In this document: positions 26,041-33,791 of the stretch, in pieces
Layout of the letters: each line of letters starts with the position of its first letter
Numbering within the stretch: position 1 is the first letter of the stretch
NCBI RefSeq assembly: GCF_036946125.1
Contig: NZ_JAQIJT010000001.1
Location: 186,001 to 250,000, forward strand
Source of the DNA: Sphingomonas adhaesiva
GTDB taxonomy: Bacteria > Pseudomonadota > Alphaproteobacteria > Sphingomonadales > Sphingomonadaceae
DNA length: 64,000 nt
Direction of reading: 5' to 3'
Position numbers and translations under genes: made by a program
The notes under the pieces: model-generated
The model's input: the letters and a program-made list of their open reading frames with translations, nothing else
Told to the model about the DNA's origin: nothing
Database searches by the model: none

Positions 26041-26808
26041 CCGCGCGCCGACGATCACCAGCACCACCGCCAGCGCGGGCGTGACGAACCGCTCCGGCAG
26101 ATAGCCGGTCAGTCGCGCCCCCAGCAGCACGCCCGGGATCGACCCCAGCAGCAGCGCACCCAGCAGCCGCAGGTCGATGTTGCCGATCAGCGCATGCCCG
26201 ATCCCGCCGATCAGTGCGACCGGCACCGCATGGACGATGTCGGTCCCCACCAGCCGCCGCGCGGTCAGCCGCAGCGGGTAGAGCAGCAGCAGCAGCGTCG
26301 CCCCCAGCGCGCCCGCGCCGACCGACGTCAGCGTGATGAGCGTGCCCAGCAGCGCGCCGGCCGCCACCGTCAGCGCGGGCTGCCACCGCAGGAACGCCTG
26401 CGTCCGGGCCCCGTCCGCGCGCGCGAAGCGCGCCGCCAGCGCGCGGCGGAACGGCGTCGCCAGCCCCGACAGCAGCAGCGCGACGCCCAGCGTGGTGACG
26501 ATCAGCCCGTTCTTCTCCGCGGTCCGGCCATGCGCCGACAGCCACCAGAGGGTCAGCCCGACCGCGGGCAGGCTGCCCCAGCACAGCCGCTTCACGATCT
26601 GCCAGTCGGTATTGTCCTGGCGGTGGTGCATCGCGCCGCCCGCCACCTTCGTGATCGCGGCGAACCACAGGTCGGTGCCGACCGCGGTCGCGGGCGCGAC
26701 GCCGAACATCAGGATCAGCAGCGGCGACATCAGCGAGCCGCCGCCGACCCCCGTCAGTCCGACGATCGCACCGACCAGAAATCCCGCCAGCGTGCTCAGC
26801 CAGTCCAC
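26029..26808 (-). CDS. TauE/SafE-family membrane exporter
   Basis: A 259-residue polytopic membrane protein of the TauE/SafE family: two related halves, the first starting GAIVGLTGVGGGSLMSPLL with the family's GVGGG motif, the second near TLITLTSVGAGALGATLL. Members export sulfite, sulfoacetate or other small organosulfur anions. The GTG at 26808 is preceded by AAGGGA and gives a first helix at the right place; the longer upstream frame is antisense to the ubiA leader. Substrate is not deducible from context. Confidence 0.82.
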   Translation of the reverse strand: MDWLSTLAGFLVGAIVGLTGVGGGSLMSPLLILMFGVAPATAVGTDLWFAAITKVAGGAMHHRQDNTDWQIVKRLCWGSLPAVGLTLWWLSAHGRTAEKNGLIVTTLGVALLLSGLATPFRRALAARFARADGARTQAFLRWQPALTVAAGALLGTLITLTSVGAGALGATLLLLLYPLRLTARRLVGTDIVHAVPVALIGGIGHALIGNIDLRLLGALLLGSIPGVLLGARLTGYLPERFVTPALAVVLVIVGARLLL

Positions 26809-26951
26809 TCTCGTCCCTTCGCGGTTCGGCCGCCCTTTGTCGCCTCGCCCGGCCGACGGCAATGGCAGAAAAGCTTGGGCGCCCCGCAGGTACGATGCGC
26901 GACCGCGGCGCGCCGGTGGCGCCGGACCGGGCCAGCCGCTATCGCAGACGC

Positions 26952-27863
26952 ATGACCGGAGCCGACATCGTCCCCGACAGCGAGCACCGCGGCCTGCTGT
27001 CGATCCTGCCGCCGCGCACGCGCGCCTTCGCCTCGCTCGCGCGGTTCGACCGGCCGATCGGCTGGTGGCTGTTGTTCTGGCCCGGTGCATGGGCGGTCGC
27101 GCTGGCGGGAGAGGTCGTGTCGCGCTGGACGCTGATCGCCTGGCTGCTGCTGGGCAGCATCGCGATGCGCGGCGCGGGCTGCGTCTACAACGACATCGTC
27201 GACCGCGAGCTGGACGCCAGCGTCGCGCGGACGCGCCACCGCCCGCTCGCCAGCGGCGCGGTGTCGCTGCGCGCGGCGTGGATCTGGCTGGTCGCGCTGT
27301 GCCTGATCGGCTTCGTCGTGCTGCTGCAACTGCGCTGGCCCGCCGCGATCGTCGCGCTCGCTGCGCTCGCGCCGGTGGCGGCCTATCCCTTCATGAAGCG
27401 GATCACCTGGTGGCCGCAGGCGTGGCTCGGACTCGTCTTCTCCTGGGCCGCGCTGGTGGGGTGGACCGAAAGCTGGGGGACGCTCGGTGCGCCGGGGCTG
27501 CTGCTGTACGCCGGCACGATCTTCTGGGTCATCGGCTACGACACGATCTACGCGCTGCAGGACCGCGAGGACGACGCGCTGGTCGGGATCGGCTCCTCCG
27601 CGCTGGCGATGGGGCGGCATGTCCGCGCCGGGGTCGCGATATGCTACGCGCTGGCGGTGGCGGGCTGGGCGACGGCGCTGTGGCAGGTGCGCGCCGATCC
27701 GCTGGCGCTCGTCGCGCTGCTGCCCGTCGCCCTGCATCTCGCGTGGCAGGTCGCGACGCTCGACCCGGACGACGGCGATGGCGCGCTGCGGCGTTTCCGC
27801 GCCAACCGCTTCGCCGGGCTGCTGATGTTCCTCGCCTGCGCCGCGGTGGGCACGCGGCTCTAG
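26952..27863 (+). CDS. ubiA: 4-hydroxybenzoate polyprenyltransferase
   Basis: A 303-residue membrane prenyltransferase that attaches the polyprenyl tail to 4-hydroxybenzoate in ubiquinone synthesis. Both aspartate-rich motifs are present: NDIVDRELD at 80-88 and YDTIYALQDREDD around 196-208, with 8-9 hydrophobic helices. The ATG at 26952 was chosen; an in-frame start 90 bases upstream would add a charged, non-conserved tail. The TAG stop lies within the left end of a MITE (27860-28074), so the element supplies the end of the gene. Confidence 0.93.
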   Translation: MTGADIVPDSEHRGLLSILPPRTRAFASLARFDRPIGWWLLFWPGAWAVALAGEVVSRWTLIAWLLLGSIAMRGAGCVYNDIVDRELDASVARTRHRPLASGAVSLRAAWIWLVALCLIGFVVLLQLRWPAAIVALAALAPVAAYPFMKRITWWPQAWLGLVFSWAALVGWTESWGTLGAPGLLLYAGTIFWVIGYDTIYALQDREDDALVGIGSSALAMGRHVRAGVAICYALAVAGWATALWQVRADPLALVALLPVALHLAWQVATLDPDDGDGALRRFRANRFAGLLMFLACAAVGTRL

Positions 27864-28074
27864 AACGTGTTTATGCTGAGTGGAGGCATCGTGATTGCCC
27901 TGTCGTGCTCGTCCGGCTGCGTCGCAGGGCAACCGCGCCGCGGCGGGCCGATTTTGGCCCGGGGCGGCGTCGTTCGTCGGTCACGATGCAAAAGCATCGC
28001 CCGCTCCTCACTTCTTGCCCTGAACCAAAATCGACTCCGTCACGAGGCCTCCACTCAGCCTAAACACGCTCTAG
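27860..28074. mobile_element. 215-bp MITE-like element with 35-bp terminal inverted repeats and CTAG ends
   Basis: Bases 27860-27894 and the reverse complement of 28040-28074 match at 32 of 35 positions, beginning CTAG, then GAACGTGTTTATGCTG on the left and GAGCGTGTTTAGGCTG on the right. CTAG at both ends fits the 4-base target duplication of many IS5-family insertion sequences. The inside is rich in hairpins (for example CGGGCCGATTTTGGCCCG) and has no transposase. The left CTAG overlaps the ubiA stop. It is therefore a non-autonomous element that would need a transposase encoded elsewhere. Confidence 0.75.
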
Positions 28075-28106
28075 CAACCGGCCCGCACCGCCCCTAAGTC
28101 GGGGAT

Positions 28107-29453
28107 ATGCTGACCCCGGATCAGGCGCAGGAGCGCGCCCACGACATCGTTCGCCGCGCCACCGCCGCCGGGGCCGATGCCGCCGACGCCGTCTTCGCCG
28201 CGCATGCCTCCACCGACGTGTCGGTGCGGCTGGGCAAGCTGGAGGATGTCGGCCGGTCGGAGGGCGAGGACCTGGGGCTGCGCGTGTTCGTCGGGCAGCG
28301 CTCCGCCAGCGTATCCACCTCCGACCTGTCGTCCGCGGCGATGGACGCGCTGGTCGAGCGCGCGGTGGCGATGGCGCGCGAGGCGCCGGAGGACCGCTGG
28401 GCGGGCCTCGCGCCGAAGGAGCGGCTGCTCCACGGCGCCGCGCCGCTGCTCGATCTCGCCGACCATGCCCAGGTCACGCCGCAGGCGCTGCGCGACGCCG
28501 CGACCGCGGCGGAGGATGCCGCGCGCGCGGTCGCCGGCGTCACCAACAGCGAGGGCGGCGGCGCGTCCGCCTCGTCCAGCGTCTGGGCGCTCGCCACCAG
28601 CCACGGCTTCGCCGGCGCCTATGCCACCACCGGCTACGGCCTGTCGGCCAGCGTCATCGCGGGCGAGGGCGCGGGGATGCAGCGCGACTATGCGCACCAT
28701 TCCAGCCGCCATCACGCGCGGCTCGACGCGCCGGAGACGATCGGCCGCACCGCGGGCGAGCGCGCGGTGGCGCGGCTGAACCCGGCACGTATCGCCAGCG
28801 GGGCGATGCCGGTGGTGTTCGATCCGCGCGTCGGCGCCAGCCTGATCGGGCACCTGATCTCCGCCATCGGGGGCAGCGCGATCACGCGGCGGACCAGCTT
28901 CCTGCTCGACGCGATGGGGACGCAGGTCTTCGCGCCCGGCATCGCGATTCAGGACGATCCGCAGCGCCCGCACGGGCTGCGCTCGCGTCCGTTCGACGGC
29001 GAGGGGCTGCCGGTCGGCCCGACCGCGATCGTCAGCGACGGCATGCTGGAGACGTGGCTGCTCGATTCCGCCTCCGCGCGCCAGCTGGGGCTGGAGCCGA
29101 CCGGCCATGCCGCGCGCGGCATCGCGGGCGCGCCGGGGGTGTCGAGCAGCAACCTCTACATGGAGGCGGGAAAGGTGCCGGTCGCGACGCTGATCGGCGA
29201 CATCGTGCACGGCGTCTATATCACCGAGCTGATCGGTCAGGGCGTCAATCCCGTCACCGGCGACTACAGCCGCGGCGCGGCCGGCTTCCTGATCGAGAAC
29301 GGCGAGATCACGCGCCCCGTCGCCGAGCTGACCATCGCGGGCAACCTGAAGCAGATGTACGCGCAGCTCACCCCCGCCAACGACCTCGTCTTCCGCTACG
29401 GCGTCAACGTGCCCACGCTGCGGGTGGACGGGATGACCGTCGCAGGTGGCTGA
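28107..29453 (+). CDS. pmbA: PmbA/TldE-type metalloprotease subunit
   Basis: A 448-residue TldD/PmbA-family protein. N-terminal VRLGKLEDVGRSEGEDLGLRVFVG and C-terminal GVNPVTGDYSRGAAGFLIENG with TRPVAELTIAGNLKQM are diagnostic. It lacks the HExxxH zinc motif of TldD, as expected for the PmbA/TldE partner. The TldD-TldE heterodimer degrades peptides, matures microcins and quinone cofactor precursors; no tldD is in the window. Its stop overlaps the next gene by eight bases, implying cotranscription. Confidence 0.9.
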   Translation: MLTPDQAQERAHDIVRRATAAGADAADAVFAAHASTDVSVRLGKLEDVGRSEGEDLGLRVFVGQRSASVSTSDLSSAAMDALVERAVAMAREAPEDRWAGLAPKERLLHGAAPLLDLADHAQVTPQALRDAATAAEDAARAVAGVTNSEGGGASASSSVWALATSHGFAGAYATTGYGLSASVIAGEGAGMQRDYAHHSSRHHARLDAPETIGRTAGERAVARLNPARIASGAMPVVFDPRVGASLIGHLISAIGGSAITRRTSFLLDAMGTQVFAPGIAIQDDPQRPHGLRSRPFDGEGLPVGPTAIVSDGMLETWLLDSASARQLGLEPTGHAARGIAGAPGVSSSNLYMEAGKVPVATLIGDIVHGVYITELIGQGVNPVTGDYSRGAAGFLIENGEITRPVAELTIAGNLKQMYAQLTPANDLVFRYGVNVPTLRVDGMTVAGG

Positions 29454-30240
29454 CGCCGACGCCTCGCTGCCCGCGCTGGCGGACGCGGTGGCTTCGATCG
29501 TCCGCGAGGCCGCGGCCATGGCGTTCGCGCGCTGGCACACCGCCTTCGCCCGCTGGGAGAAGGCCCCGGGCGAGCCGGTGTGCGAGGTCGACCTCGACGT
29601 CGACACCCTGCTCCACCGGCGCCTGTCGGCGCTGGTCCCCGACGCGGGCTGGCTGTCGGAGGAGACCGCCGACAATCCGCAGCGGCTGGCGCGGCGGCGC
29701 GTGTGGGTCGTCGACCCGATCGACGGCACGCGCGACTATATCCGCGGCCGTCCCGGCTGGTGCGTCTCGGTCGCGCTGGTGGAGGACGGCCGCCCGGTGA
29801 TCGGCGTGCTCGATGCGCCGGCGCGCGACGAGGTGTGGCGCGCGGTGGCGGGCGGCGGCACGACCCGCAACGGCGCGCGGATCATCGCGGGCGGACGCAT
29901 GGCGCTGGCCGGCGCGCGCGCGCCGGTCGATGCGCTTCCCAAGGCCGACCGCGATCTGGTCGCGGTGGAGAAGCCCAATTCGATCGCGCTGCGCATCGCG
30001 ATGATCGCCGCCGACCGCGCCGACCTGGTCGCGACGCTGCGCTGGGGCAACGAATGGGATATCGCCGCCGCGGTCCTGCTCGCCTCGGAAGCGGGGGCGA
30101 GCGTCAGCGATGCGCTGGGCGCGCCGCTGCTGTTCAACAAGCCCGACCCGCGCGCCTACGGCGTGCTGGTGAGCGTCGCGGGAATCCACGCGGCGGCGGT
30201 CGAGCGGCTGGCGACCCGCGCCCGTGCCGCGATCGGGTGA
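29446..30240 (+). CDS. Inositol monophosphatase-family protein
   Basis: A 264-residue Mg-dependent phosphatase. Metal-site motifs are SEET (about 67-70), WVVDPIDGTRDY (about 87-98), and WGNEWDIAAAVLLASEAGA near the end. Such proteins act on inositol phosphates, fructose 1,6-bisphosphate, or 3'-phosphoadenosine 5'-phosphate (CysQ); the sequence does not settle which. The GTG start overlaps the pmbA end by eight bases. Confidence 0.87.
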   Translation: MADADASLPALADAVASIVREAAAMAFARWHTAFARWEKAPGEPVCEVDLDVDTLLHRRLSALVPDAGWLSEETADNPQRLARRRVWVVDPIDGTRDYIRGRPGWCVSVALVEDGRPVIGVLDAPARDEVWRAVAGGGTTRNGARIIAGGRMALAGARAPVDALPKADRDLVAVEKPNSIALRIAMIAADRADLVATLRWGNEWDIAAAVLLASEAGASVSDALGAPLLFNKPDPRAYGVLVSVAGIHAAAVERLATRARAAIG

Positions 30241-30370
30241 CAAGCTGAACGAACGCCGCGACATCGCGACAAAGGGTTACACTTTCGCCGCCCGCCTGCG
30301 AACGATCCGCGACGATCGCCGCCTATCTCTTCTCCCACGGGCCGCTTCGTCGCGGTCGCCAAACGGGAGA

Positions 30371-30703
30371 ATGACCATGAACCGCCTCCACACGCTCGTC
30401 GCCGCGCTCGGCCTCGTCGCCGTCACCGCCCCGGTCGCCGCCAGCGCGCAAGGCTGGCAGCCGATCAACGCGCGCCAGGCGCAGCTCGACCGCCGCATCG
30501 ACCAGGGCATCCGCTCCGGCGCGCTGACCCGCGGCGAGGCGCAGCGGCTGCGCGCCGAGGCACGCCGGATCGCCACGCTGGAGGGTCGCTATCGTCGCAC
30601 CGGCGGGTTGCAGCAATGGGCGCGCCGCGATCTCGACCGCCGCTTCGACGCGCTCAGCCAGCGCATCCGCTTCGACCGGCACGACCGCCGTCACTATCGC
30701 TGA
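30371..30703 (+). CDS. Small helical periplasmic protein
   Basis: A 110-residue protein with a clear signal peptide ending near AASAQG, then a highly charged, arginine-rich helical region with heptad-like RQAQLDRRIDQGIRSG and LTRGEAQRLRAEARRIA. The layout resembles small helical periplasmic sensors such as Spy/CpxP, but no LTxxQ motif is seen, so that is only a likeness. ATG codons at 30371 and 30377 are both possible, with GGGAGA just upstream. Function unknown. Confidence 0.65.
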   Translation: MTMNRLHTLVAALGLVAVTAPVAASAQGWQPINARQAQLDRRIDQGIRSGALTRGEAQRLRAEARRIATLEGRYRRTGGLQQWARRDLDRRFDALSQRIRFDRHDRRHYR

Positions 30704-30712
30704 CGCCATCGC

Positions 30713-30738
30713 CACCGGCTCCGGAAAAGGGGCCGGTG
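30713..30738 (+). terminator. Hairpin after the small periplasmic protein gene
   Basis: CACCGGC and GCCGGTG pair around a CC/GG-extended purine loop ten bases beyond the stop codon at 30703. The following sequence lacks a real U-tract, so this is a weak terminator candidate. Confidence 0.35.
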
Positions 30739-30792
30739 TGCAACCTTTGCAGATCAGGAACATTGCGCCCTCACCTGAACAGGAGGGATGCG

Positions 30793-31206
30793 ATGAAACT
30801 GGCTCTCGCGGCGATCGGCGCCGCCGTCATGGTGGCAGGCTGCTCGACCTACGGTGACGGCTACGGTCCGCGCACCGCCGGCTACAACGGCTGGGGCGCC
30901 TATGACTACAACCGCGTCGACCCGGCCTATGGCGGCTATTACGCCGACCGCTATTATCGTGACGCGCCGACCTATCGCGAGCGCCGGCTGGGTCGCAACG
31001 ACCGCGTCTATTACGGGCAGGACGGCCGCTATTACTGCCGCCGCCCCGACGGCACCACCGGGCTGATCGTCGGCGGTCTGGCCGGCGGCGCGCTGGGCGC
31101 GGCGATCGCGCCGGGCGGGTCGGGGCTGCTCGGCGCGCTGCTCGGCGGCGCGGCGGGATCGGCGATCGGCCAGTCGGTCGACCGCGGTCAGGTCCGCTGC
31201 CGCTGA
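30793..31206 (+). CDS. Glycine-zipper 2TM lipoprotein
   Basis: A 137-residue protein with a lipoprotein signal (VAGC lipobox, C17), a tyrosine-rich middle (YGGYYADRYYRDAPTYRERR), and a C-terminal glycine zipper of two short helices (GLIVGGLAGGALGAAI and GLLGALLGGAAGSAIGQ). It should be anchored in the envelope. AGGAGGG lies just before the ATG at 30793. Glycine-zipper 2TM (RcnB/SlyB-like) lipoproteins are common in sphingomonads; a precise role is not known. Confidence 0.8.
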   Translation: MKLALAAIGAAVMVAGCSTYGDGYGPRTAGYNGWGAYDYNRVDPAYGGYYADRYYRDAPTYRERRLGRNDRVYYGQDGRYYCRRPDGTTGLIVGGLAGGALGAAIAPGGSGLLGALLGGAAGSAIGQSVDRGQVRCR

Positions 31207-31212
31207 GCCACC

Positions 31213-31235
31213 GGGGCCGGCGGCGGCGCCGGCCC
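31213..31235. terminator. Hairpin between convergent glycine-zipper and GST genes
   Basis: GGGGCCGGC and GCCGGCCC face each other around a short GC loop in the 42-base convergent gap. There is no U-run; a bidirectional terminator role is inferred from position. Confidence 0.4.
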
Positions 31236-31248
31236 TATTCCGCTGGCC

Positions 31249-31857
31249 CTATTCCTTCGCGGGCATCAGCGCGTCGTCGATCGCCCGCGCGCGCACCCAG
31301 GCTGGACGATCCTCCAGCCGGGCGAGATAGCGCATGAACGCGTCGCGCTTCTCCAGCAATCCGAATTGCGTGAACCAGCCGACCGCGCTACCGACATAGA
31401 CGTCCGCCGCGGTGAAACGGTCGCCCGCGATATAGTCATGCGCCGATACCGCCGTCTCGAACGCATCCACCGCGCGCGCGAAGCTGGCATAGCCGACCAT
31501 CCCCTCGCGATCGACGGGCACCGTGACGCCCAGCGCCTTGTCCATCATCGCCGCCTCCAGCGGGCCGGCGGTGAAGAACATCCAGCGGTGGTACGGCGCG
31601 CGCTCGGCCCCCTGCGGCGCCAGCCCGGCCTGCGGGAACACCTCCGCCAGATACGCGCAGATCGCCGCCGCCTCGCTCACCACCGCCCCGTCATGGACGA
31701 TCGTCGGCACCTTCCCCAGCGGGTTGGCCGCCAGCAGCGTATCGGGCTTGTCCTGCCAGTCGACCAGCACCGTGTCGTACGGCTCCCCCACTTCCTCCAG
31801 CATCCAGCGCGCGATGCGTCCGCGCGACATCGGGTTGGTGTAGAAGGTCAACGTCAC
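31249..31857 (-). CDS. Glutathione S-transferase family protein
   Basis: A 202-residue GST: N-terminal thioredoxin-like domain with TNPMSRGRIARWMLEE, the cis-proline in GKVPTI, and the glutathione-binding VVSEAAAICAYLAE, then an all-helical C-terminal domain. The catalytic residue is probably the serine in NPMSRGR. The GTG at 31857 gives the usual first strand and is only 11 bases after the stop of the dienelactone hydrolase gene, so the two form an operon. Substrate unknown. Confidence 0.87.
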   Translation of the reverse strand: MTLTFYTNPMSRGRIARWMLEEVGEPYDTVLVDWQDKPDTLLAANPLGKVPTIVHDGAVVSEAAAICAYLAEVFPQAGLAPQGAERAPYHRWMFFTAGPLEAAMMDKALGVTVPVDREGMVGYASFARAVDAFETAVSAHDYIAGDRFTAADVYVGSAVGWFTQFGLLEKRDAFMRYLARLEDRPAWVRARAIDDALMPAKE

Positions 31858-31868
31858 GGCGCGTCTCC

Positions 31869-32753
31869 TCAGCGGTCGAGATGGCGATGCAGGAAGGCCG
31901 TCGTCCGCCCCCAGGCGAGATCCGCCGCCGCCTTGTCGTAGCGTTGCGGCGAGGTGTCGTTGTTGAACGCATGGTCCACGCCCGGATAGGTGAACGCCTC
32001 GACCGGCTTGCCCGCGGCCTTCAGCGCGGCGACCCACGGCTCGGCGGTCTGCGCGACCCGCGCGTCCTTGCCCGCATAATGCAGCATCAGCGGCACCTGC
32101 ACCTTCGTGGCTTCCTCCGGCGCGGGGGCCGGGCCGTAATAGCTCACCCCCGCCCCCAGCCGCGCGCCCGCCGCCAGCGCGACGCGGTTCACCAGCGCAC
32201 CGCCCCAGCAGAACCCGACGATGCCGACCTTGCGCGGCGCACCCTTGGCGCCCTTCGCCATATAGCCGATCGTCGCCACCGCGGCGGCGATCACCGCGTC
32301 GTAATCGGCCTTGGCGATCAGCTCGCGCGCCTTGTCCTCGTCGGTCGGCGTGCCGCCCTGCGGCGTCAGGAAATCGGGCGCGACGACATCGAAGCCGGCC
32401 AGCGCGAGCCGCCGCGCGACATCCTCGATATGCGGGGTCAGCCCGCGGTTCTCGTGCACCACGATCACCGCGGGACGCGTCCCCGCCGCCCTGGGCGACG
32501 CGAAATAGCCGATCAGCTGCGTTCCCGGCGCCGCGACAAAGCGCTCCTTGCGCACCCGCAGCCGCGCGTCGTCCGCCGCGACGATCGCCGCCGCCGCGGG
32601 CGAGGCGGCGATGCCCGCGATCAGCGCCTCCGCCGCGACGGTGGAGCCCGCCAGCGCCGTCATCTGGCGCAGCAGCGTGCGACGATCGCGATGCTCGTGC
32701 GTGAAGGCGTCGTACAGTCGGATGGCGCGATCGCGCAGCGTCTCGTCGGTCAT
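31869..32753 (-). CDS. Dienelactone hydrolase-family protein
   Basis: A 294-residue alpha/beta hydrolase with the DLH catalytic triad: cysteine in VGFCWGGALVN, aspartate in YAGKDARV, and histidine in PGVDHAFNND. An N-terminal extension of about 60 residues contains RDRRTLLRQMTALAG followed by a hydrophobic stretch, reminiscent of a twin-arginine signal but starting 20 residues in. It is cotranscribed with a GST gene downstream. Whether it hydrolyses dienelactone or another lactone or ester is open. Confidence 0.85.
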   Translation of the reverse strand: MTDETLRDRAIRLYDAFTHEHRDRRTLLRQMTALAGSTVAAEALIAGIAASPAAAAIVAADDARLRVRKERFVAAPGTQLIGYFASPRAAGTRPAVIVVHENRGLTPHIEDVARRLALAGFDVVAPDFLTPQGGTPTDEDKARELIAKADYDAVIAAAVATIGYMAKGAKGAPRKVGIVGFCWGGALVNRVALAAGARLGAGVSYYGPAPAPEEATKVQVPLMLHYAGKDARVAQTAEPWVAALKAAGKPVEAFTYPGVDHAFNNDTSPQRYDKAAADLAWGRTTAFLHRHLDR

Positions 32754-32815
32754 GGCCGCTCCCGAATCATCCCCGCCCGGTGGGGAGGTTAGGAGGGCGA
32801 TCTAGCCACGACAAC

Positions 32816-32896
32816 CGTCACCCCGGACTTGATCCGGGGTCCCGCTTCTTCCGCAACGACAAGAGAGCGGGACCCCGGGTCAAGCCCGGGGTGACG
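32816..32896. repeat. Paired GTCACCCCGG palindromes
   Basis: Two facing copies of the family, GTCACCCCGGACTTGATCC and its counterpart ending GGGGTGACG, separated by about 25 bases and sharing GCGGGACCC-type inner sequence. The unit lies between the dienelactone hydrolase start and the convergent methyltransferase end. Related pairs occur at 10971, 40596, 53516, 55767 and 59637. Confidence 0.75.
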
Positions 32897-32906
32897 CGTA
32901 CCAAAA

Positions 32907-33791
32907 CTACCGGCTCCACCGCGCCCAGATCGCGGTCGGCAGCGCCAGCCCGCGCGCTTCCTCGCGCACCGCCAGCTCGCCCGCCTCGACCGTGCCGGGC
33001 AGGTCCGCGAACGCCTGGCGCAGCATCTCGCCGATCGCCAGCGCCGACATCCGCACCGCATAGACGGTCAGGAACAGGTAGCGCGATTCGGCATCCAGCA
33101 GCCGCCGGCAATCCGCGATCAGCGCGGGCAGATGCTCCTCCAGCCGCCACACCTCGCCATCGGGCCCGCGCCCGTATTTGGGCGGGTCGAGCAGGATGCC
33201 GTCGTAGCGCCGCCCGCGCCGCACCTCGCGCGCGACGAACTTCGCCGCATCGTCGACGAGCCAGCGCACCGGCGCGTCCGCCAGTCCCGACAGCGCCGCA
33301 TTGCCGCGCGCCGCCTCGACCGACTTCCTAGACGCATCGACATGCACCATCTTCGCACCCGTCGCCGACATCGCCAGCGTGCCGACCCCGGTATAGCCGA
33401 ACAGGTTGAGGCATTCGGGCGCGTCCTTGCCCGCCACCTGCTCGCGCATCCACGACCATACCGGCGCCATGTCGGGGAAGAAGCCGAGATGGCGGAACGG
33501 CGTCGTCTGCGCGGTGAAGCGCACCTCGTTCCACTTCAGCGGCCAGCCCTCGCGCGGCACGGCGTCGCGGTTATGCCCCCCTTCGAACGACCAGCGCCCG
33601 CCGCCGTCCTCGTCGCTGCCGGGCACGAACTCCCCGTGCGCCTGCCAGTCGTCGCGCGCGGGTGCCCACAGTGCCTGCGCCTCGGGCCGGATGAAGCGGA
33701 ACCGGCCATAGCGCTCCAGCTTGCGCCCATTGCCCGAGTCGATGAGCCCGTAATCGGCCCATGGCTCGCCGGTGAGCGTGATGAGCTGCAT
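32907..33791 (-). CDS. Class I SAM-dependent methyltransferase, RlmI/RlmKL-like
   Basis: A 294-residue methyltransferase. The SAM fold begins with CLNLFGYTGVGTLAMSATGA, then VHVDASRKSVEAARGN and the LLDPPKYGRG catalytic motif; the latter DPPxxG type is found in RlmI- and RlmK-like 23S rRNA cytosine/guanine methyltransferases. The N-terminal domain (WADYGLIDSGNGRKLERYG) is shorter than in RlmI and lacks a clear PUA domain. Its ATG overlaps the thrC stop (TGATG), so the two are translationally coupled. The target is not known. Confidence 0.8.
   Translation of the reverse strand: MQLITLTGEPWADYGLIDSGNGRKLERYGRFRFIRPEAQALWAPARDDWQAHGEFVPGSDEDGGGRWSFEGGHNRDAVPREGWPLKWNEVRFTAQTTPFRHLGFFPDMAPVWSWMREQVAGKDAPECLNLFGYTGVGTLAMSATGAKMVHVDASRKSVEAARGNAALSGLADAPVRWLVDDAAKFVAREVRRGRRYDGILLDPPKYGRGPDGEVWRLEEHLPALIADCRRLLDAESRYLFLTVYAVRMSALAIGEMLRQAFADLPGTVEAGELAVREEARGLALPTAIWARWSR

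Noticed and set aside
26862..26951. Longer N-terminus for UbiA
   Set aside because: The extra 30 residues are charged and non-conserved, and the enzyme normally begins close to the first helix.
27867..28097. 76-codon frame inside the MITE as a possible transposase remnant
   Set aside because: No DDE or other transposase motif; composition follows the internal hairpins. The element is treated as non-autonomous.
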